From positions 14,863 through 36,115 of the IMG/VR virus record IMGVR_UViG_3300030329_003898: DNA of 21,253 bases; one strand, 5' to 3'. The DNA is from a virus. This document shows positions 18,587 through 21,253 of the stretch, one piece after another (within the stretch, counting starts at the first letter, position 1; each line of letters opens with the position of its first letter). The notes below the pieces were generated by a model. That model did not search any database. It saw nothing but the letters and a program-made list of their open reading frames with translations, and had not been told where the DNA came from. The position numbers and the translations under genes were made by a program.

Positions 18587-18623
18587 ATAATTCCAAAAAC
18601 AAGTGATTATAAACAAAACAATA
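18587..18623 (+). promoter_or_regulatory. Second copy of the candidate promoter motif
   Basis: The short gap between the giant gene and the accessory cassette holds CAAAAAC (18594-18600) then GTGATTATAAACA (18603-18615), matching the motif at 7809-7829 with one extra base between the two parts. It ends 8 bases before the ATG at 18624. It could drive the six-gene cassette. Its recurrence argues against using the GTG inside it as a start codon. Confidence 0.4.
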
Positions 18624-19724
18624 ATGGTGAAGAAACTAATAATATTACTAACAACAATTTTAATAGCTTGTACGGCTCCAAAGGAATGTTGCTCACAAAC
18701 ATATGGGATACAAGATGTAAAAAAACTTCTAAAGTTCTCTACATTTTATGCCGCTGTAAATGGTGGAACATCATTATCTGATGTTGATGTATTTTCTGTG
18801 GACAACGGATTGTCTACACAAACTATTTCAACTCCTTATGATTATAATTTTACTATAGGACTACGTAAGATAGCTAGATTCGGATACGAAAACAAAGCAC
18901 AAACATTTTACGATGGTACTGAATCAAACTATAGTGATGCGGCTACTGTAGGTAAGGTTAGAGGAGTTGAATATTTATTTGAAATAGATTATAAAAGACA
19001 AGAAGGGGTTGATTATATGGATCAACATCATTTTATTAGGTATAGTTCTGATGATGGGTGTGATGATGCTTTATGTGTTAATTTTTTCGCTTTAAAATTT
19101 GAATATTTAGAAGATGGCTTTGCAGATATTAAATATTTTGAAGCCTCAGAAAGATATAGACATAGAAGAAATAAAAATTTATCATTTAACATTGGCGCTT
19201 CTCATAGGTTGGCGGAACCATATGGATATGATCCATTAGACGAGTGGATGTTAGATAACGGTAATATACATTATACCTATTTAGCATTACAAGAGGGTTA
19301 TACTGTTGACGTGTATAGCAACGAGTATTACGACCCGACGGGCAAACTAGTTGCTACTAGCGCTGAAGTTTGGGAGGCTGTTGTTATACCAGAAGTATTA
19401 TCTAATTATACAGAAAAGAAAAGAAATGAATTATCAAAAGTAATACAACACTCTTTAGTTATGGGTTTTGATTACTATAAGTACTCTAAGAAAACATGGA
19501 TGCACGCGTGGGGTAATTTAATGCCTTGGCATTATAACGATGGCAGCGAGTTTTCTTATCATAACTATATAGAAGATGACCAGTGGTACGATTATTCTTT
19601 TGGTTTAATATATGGTATAAAACAAAACAAAAACTTAGGATACTTTGTAGAAGGTAAATACAATAAGTACTGGAATAGAGAGTGGTACGATTTTAAATTA
19701 GGATTAAATTACGTTATATTTTAA
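18624..19724 (+). CDS. Exported probable outer-membrane beta-barrel protein (phage-encoded)
   Basis: I start this gene at ATG 18624 (366 aa) rather than GTG 18603, because the ATG directly begins a clean signal peptide (MVKK then a hydrophobic run ending LIAC) and the GTG belongs to a repeated upstream motif. L13-I-A-C16 is a possible lipobox; signal peptidase I cleavage after the later Cys-rich stretch (CCSQ) is the alternative. The mature part is rich in alternating polar/aromatic strands, for example near LSFNIGASH, HSLVMGFDYYKY and YSFGLIYGI, and ends in strands YFVEGKY and LGLNYVIF with a terminal Phe. A C-terminal aromatic residue on an amphipathic strand is the classic signal for outer-membrane beta-barrel insertion. 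It heads the accessory cassette. Possible roles are masking or replacing a receptor (superinfection exclusion) or changing permeability. Family not recognised; the barrel call is inference. Confidence 0.65.
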   Translation: MVKKLIILLTTILIACTAPKECCSQTYGIQDVKKLLKFSTFYAAVNGGTSLSDVDVFSVDNGLSTQTISTPYDYNFTIGLRKIARFGYENKAQTFYDGTESNYSDAATVGKVRGVEYLFEIDYKRQEGVDYMDQHHFIRYSSDDGCDDALCVNFFALKFEYLEDGFADIKYFEASERYRHRRNKNLSFNIGASHRLAEPYGYDPLDEWMLDNGNIHYTYLALQEGYTVDVYSNEYYDPTGKLVATSAEVWEAVVIPEVLSNYTEKKRNELSKVIQHSLVMGFDYYKYSKKTWMHAWGNLMPWHYNDGSEFSYHNYIEDDQWYDYSFGLIYGIKQNKNLGYFVEGKYNKYWNREWYDFKLGLNYVIF

Positions 19725-19727
19725 AAA

Positions 19728-20006
19728 ATGGCAAAAGAATTAAATGAAGATACAGGTTTTAATATAAGTATTAAAACATTAATAGGTATAGGGTTTGCAA
19801 TGGCAACTATTATTAGTATGTGGTTTATGCTTCAAGCAGATATAGCTGAAGCTAAAGAATTACCAGCTGCTCCAGATCCAGAAGTAACAAGAATGGAATT
19901 TGATATGAAAGATCAAATGATCCGTCAAACTATTATGGATACCAAGAAAGATGTAGAAGAAATTAAAGAATCTATAGAAAAAATAGAAGATAAACTTTAT
20001 CAATAA
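19728..20006 (+). CDS. Small one-pass membrane protein with C-terminal coiled coil (holin/spanin-like candidate)
   Basis: A 92-aa protein starting 3 bases after the beta-barrel gene. Residues 1-15 are polar, residues about 16-36 form one transmembrane helix (IKTLIGIGFAMATIISMWFM), a short Pro/Ala-rich linker (PAAPDPE) follows, and residues about 55-90 form a charged heptad-like helix ending DVEEIKESIEKIEDKL. There is no cleavable signal. With the N-terminus probably in the cytoplasm, the coiled coil would lie in the periplasm. This shape suits a small lysis protein (holin accessory or inner-membrane spanin) or a membrane scaffold for the neighbouring exported proteins. Its stop overlaps the next start as TAATG. 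The lysis role is a guess from size, topology and location. Confidence 0.65.
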   Translation: MAKELNEDTGFNISIKTLIGIGFAMATIISMWFMLQADIAEAKELPAAPDPEVTRMEFDMKDQMIRQTIMDTKKDVEEIKESIEKIEDKLYQ

Positions 20007-20362
20007 TGAAAAATCCAATATGGAAAATATTTTGTGCTTACTTATTAGTTTTGGTCTTATTATTGGCTTGTGGAAATGCTTACGCGCAAATAACAGTAAC
20101 TCAATTTAACGCTGAGTGGAACGATGCTAATGAGGTTAGTTGGGTAAATAGCCTTGAAGACTGTAGAACTATTGCTTATGTAGATATAAGTAAAGACAAA
20201 GAGTTGCAAAAGAAACATAAGATAGCTGTTATACCAACTATTATACTATTTAAAGACGGTGAGGAGGTTGCTAGATTTCAAGCTGATCTTAGTTTTAAAA
20301 TGGTGGCAACAAAAGAAGAGGTACAAGAAGAAATAAATAATCAATTAATGAGTGATTTCTAA
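20006..20362 (+). CDS. Exported thioredoxin-fold protein lacking the CxxC active site
   Basis: A 118-aa protein whose ATG overlaps the preceding stop by one base. Residues 1-27 form a signal sequence (hydrophobic L-rich run, then A-C-G-N-A-Y-A-Q): either a lipoprotein cut before C22 or signal peptidase I cut after A27. The rest follows the thioredoxin pattern: FNAEW (34-38) aligns with the strand leading to WCGPC, VDIS (59-62) with the beta3 strand, HKIAVIPT (71-78) with the cis-Pro loop (P77), and IILFKDGEEVARFQ with the final strands, followed by a helix. The CGPC position reads N39-D-A-N42, so redox activity through CxxC is absent; one other Cys remains (C53). A chaperone, scaffold or binding role in the periplasm is more likely than disulfide exchange. 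Confidence 0.75.
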   Translation: MKNPIWKIFCAYLLVLVLLLACGNAYAQITVTQFNAEWNDANEVSWVNSLEDCRTIAYVDISKDKELQKKHKIAVIPTIILFKDGEEVARFQADLSFKMVATKEEVQEEINNQLMSDF

Positions 20363-20730
20363 TGTATACTTATAAAATAAAATTAGATAGAGTAATTGAT
20401 GGTGATACTGTTGATGCTGAAATAGATTTAGGATTTGATGTATCTATTAAAAAAAGAATTAGATTTATGGGTATTAATACTCCAGAATCAAGAACAAGAG
20501 ATTTAGAAGAAAAAGCTAGAGGTTTAGCGGCTAAAGATAGAGTTAAACAATTATTAGAAGGCGCTAATGAGATACAATTAAAATCTCATGGTGTTGGAAA
20601 ATATGGAAGATGTTTAGGCGAACTACATATTGATGTGGTGGATGGTAAAGAGAAAATGACTTTAGAAAACGTAAATGAATTATTAATTAAAGAAGGCCAT
20701 GCTGTAGAATATCATGGTGGTAAAAGGTAA
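20362..20730 (+). CDS. Staphylococcal-nuclease-like (SNase/thermonuclease family) nuclease
   Basis: A 122-aa protein matching the SNase fold. VIDGDTVDAEI supplies D15 (metal ligand, D21 in the staphylococcal enzyme); RIRFMGINTPES supplies R34 (R35), N39 in place of D40, T40 (T41) and E42 (E43, the general base); KYGRCLGEL supplies R83 (R87). The helix EEKARGLAAKDRVKQLL lies between them, as usual. Asn for Asp at the second metal position is common in this family, so activity is probably retained: Ca2+-dependent cleavage of DNA or RNA. It lacks a signal peptide and should be cytoplasmic, unlike its neighbours. Its ATG overlaps the thioredoxin-like gene's stop as TAATG. Degradation of host or competing DNA for nucleotides is a likely role. 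Confidence 0.88.
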   Translation: MYTYKIKLDRVIDGDTVDAEIDLGFDVSIKKRIRFMGINTPESRTRDLEEKARGLAAKDRVKQLLEGANEIQLKSHGVGKYGRCLGELHIDVVDGKEKMTLENVNELLIKEGHAVEYHGGKR

Positions 20731-20735
20731 AAAAT

Positions 20736-20822
20736 ATGAAAGAAACAATTTGTAAATTTATATGTAAAATAACTATGGGTGCAGTTTGTGTTGGTTGGTG
20801 TAAAGAGAAGTGTTGTAAATAA
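20736..20822 (+). CDS. 28-residue Cys-rich microprotein
   Basis: ATG 20736 to TAA 20820-20822 encodes 28 residues with six cysteines: C6, C10, C18, C22, C26 and C27, giving C-x3-C-x7-C-x3-C-x3-C-C. It is basic (Lys at both ends) with a hydrophobic centre (ITMGAVCVGW). It begins 5 bases after the nuclease stop, and its TAA overlaps the ATG of the next gene, so its location fits the tight packing of the cassette and leaves no untranslated gap. The i, i+4 Cys spacing would place Cys on one face of a helix, suited to metal binding, lipidation or disulfides at a membrane. I recall no named family. Confidence 0.6.
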   Translation: MKETICKFICKITMGAVCVGWCKEKCCK

Positions 20823-21253
20823 TGAAAAAGATATTATTTTTATTATTAATACCGTTTGTTACTTTAGGACAAATAAGTAATTTTCCTTGGGTACATAATT
20901 TTGATAACAATATTCCGCTAGAACAAGATACTAATGATTTTGGAGATTGGTGGTTAAAACAAGGACCAACCACCTCGGTTAATACCGGGCCAACTGGTGA
21001 CCACACTACAGGTTCTGGTGTTTATTTTTATGTTGAGTCATCTTATCCTAATTATCCCAATAAGATACTTACGGTATACACGCCTACATTTGATGTTTCA
21101 GCTACTCCTGGAAAAGTTCTATCATTTTGGTACCATATGTATGGTGCTACTATGGGTGATTTGGAAGTACACCTCGTTCAAAACGGTATTTTCACACCAA
21201 TAGATACAATATCGGGAGACCAAGGAAACCAATGGCATTTAGCTTATTACCCA
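20822..21253 (+). CDS. Secreted MAM-domain protein, 3'-partial
   Basis: An open frame from ATG 20822 runs off the window end (144 codons seen). Residues 1-16 form a signal peptide (MKKILFLLLIPFVTLG, cut before Q17). A MAM-type jelly-roll domain follows from about residue 27: FDNN...L, then DWW (43-45), NTGPTGDHTTGSGVYFYVE, a YTPTFDVS strand and LSFWYHMYG, with DLEVHL after it. The order TGP..DHT.G.G.Y.Y.E ... LSFWYHMYG is the MAM signature. MAM domains mediate adhesion and are frequent in flavobacterial secreted proteins, often with a C-terminal secretion tag that would lie outside this window. It is translationally coupled to the Cys-rich microprotein through TAATG. It may be host-derived. 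It could be an exported adhesin, a lysis-associated enzyme or a virion appendage. Confidence 0.8.
   Translation, partial: MKKILFLLLIPFVTLGQISNFPWVHNFDNNIPLEQDTNDFGDWWLKQGPTTSVNTGPTGDHTTGSGVYFYVESSYPNYPNKILTVYTPTFDVSATPGKVLSFWYHMYGATMGDLEVHLVQNGIFTPIDTISGDQGNQWHLAYYP

Noticed and set aside
17986-18616. Two overlapping minus-strand frames opposite the end of the giant gene
   Set aside because: They are Ser/Leu/Phe-rich mirrors of the Lys/Glu-rich helix and the Cys/His motifs on the plus strand, so they are shadows.
18603-18623. GTG start that would extend the beta-barrel protein by seven residues
   Set aside because: The GTG is part of a motif repeated at 7817-7829, and the ATG at 18624 gives a cleaner signal peptide.
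20997-21203. Alternative plus-strand frame of 68 codons near the window end
   Set aside because: It lies within the MAM-domain frame, which has a signal peptide and domain signature.

Overview
The window looks like part of the genome of a tailed double-stranded DNA phage, most likely a virus of a marine flavobacterium (Bacteroidota). The reasons are: a low-GC, A/T-rich sequence; genes packed tightly on one strand with gaps of a few bases or stop/start overlaps; A/T-rich translation starts without Shine-Dalgarno boxes, as is usual in Bacteroidota; Gly-Cys-Thr-Asp...Asp-Gly-Ser-Cys repeats and a MAM-type secreted domain, both typical of marine flavobacterial surface proteins; and phage-type virion genes. 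No tRNA, rRNA, CRISPR array, integrase or insertion sequence was seen. Host and virus type are inferences from sequence style.

Bases 1-7794 carry three probable virion structural genes. The first is an 1833-codon protein with a Cys-poor, tail-protein-like N-terminal part and a very long Cys-rich repeat part that resembles an adhesin. A small 127-aa protein follows, then a 622-aa protein with internal repeats. A 68-base gap (7795-7862) then holds a motif that recurs only before the gene at 18624, so it may be a promoter.

Bases 7863-18586 carry three genes that resemble the ejection (internal virion) protein block of podovirus-like phages: a Gln/Ala-rich 301-aa protein ending in a very short S74-like intramolecular chaperone domain, a 334-aa protein of unknown function, and a giant 2934-aa protein. 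The giant protein contains a zinc-metallopeptidase motif, a complete HAD-type phosphohydrolase motif set, hydrophobic segments and two identical-spacing Cys/His motifs at its C-terminus. It fits the phage 'polyvalent protein' concept: enzymes packaged and delivered with the DNA.

Bases 18624-21253 form a compact accessory cassette of six small genes, most of them membrane-bound or exported: a probable outer-membrane beta-barrel protein, a one-pass membrane coiled-coil protein, an exported thioredoxin-fold protein without its CxxC, a staphylococcal-nuclease-like enzyme, a 28-residue protein with six cysteines, and a secreted MAM-domain protein cut by the window end. Three of the junctions are TAATG stop/start overlaps, which suggests one translationally coupled unit. 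The likely theme is remodelling or protection of the host envelope late in infection, or lysis, but this is inferred from protein architecture and gene order only.
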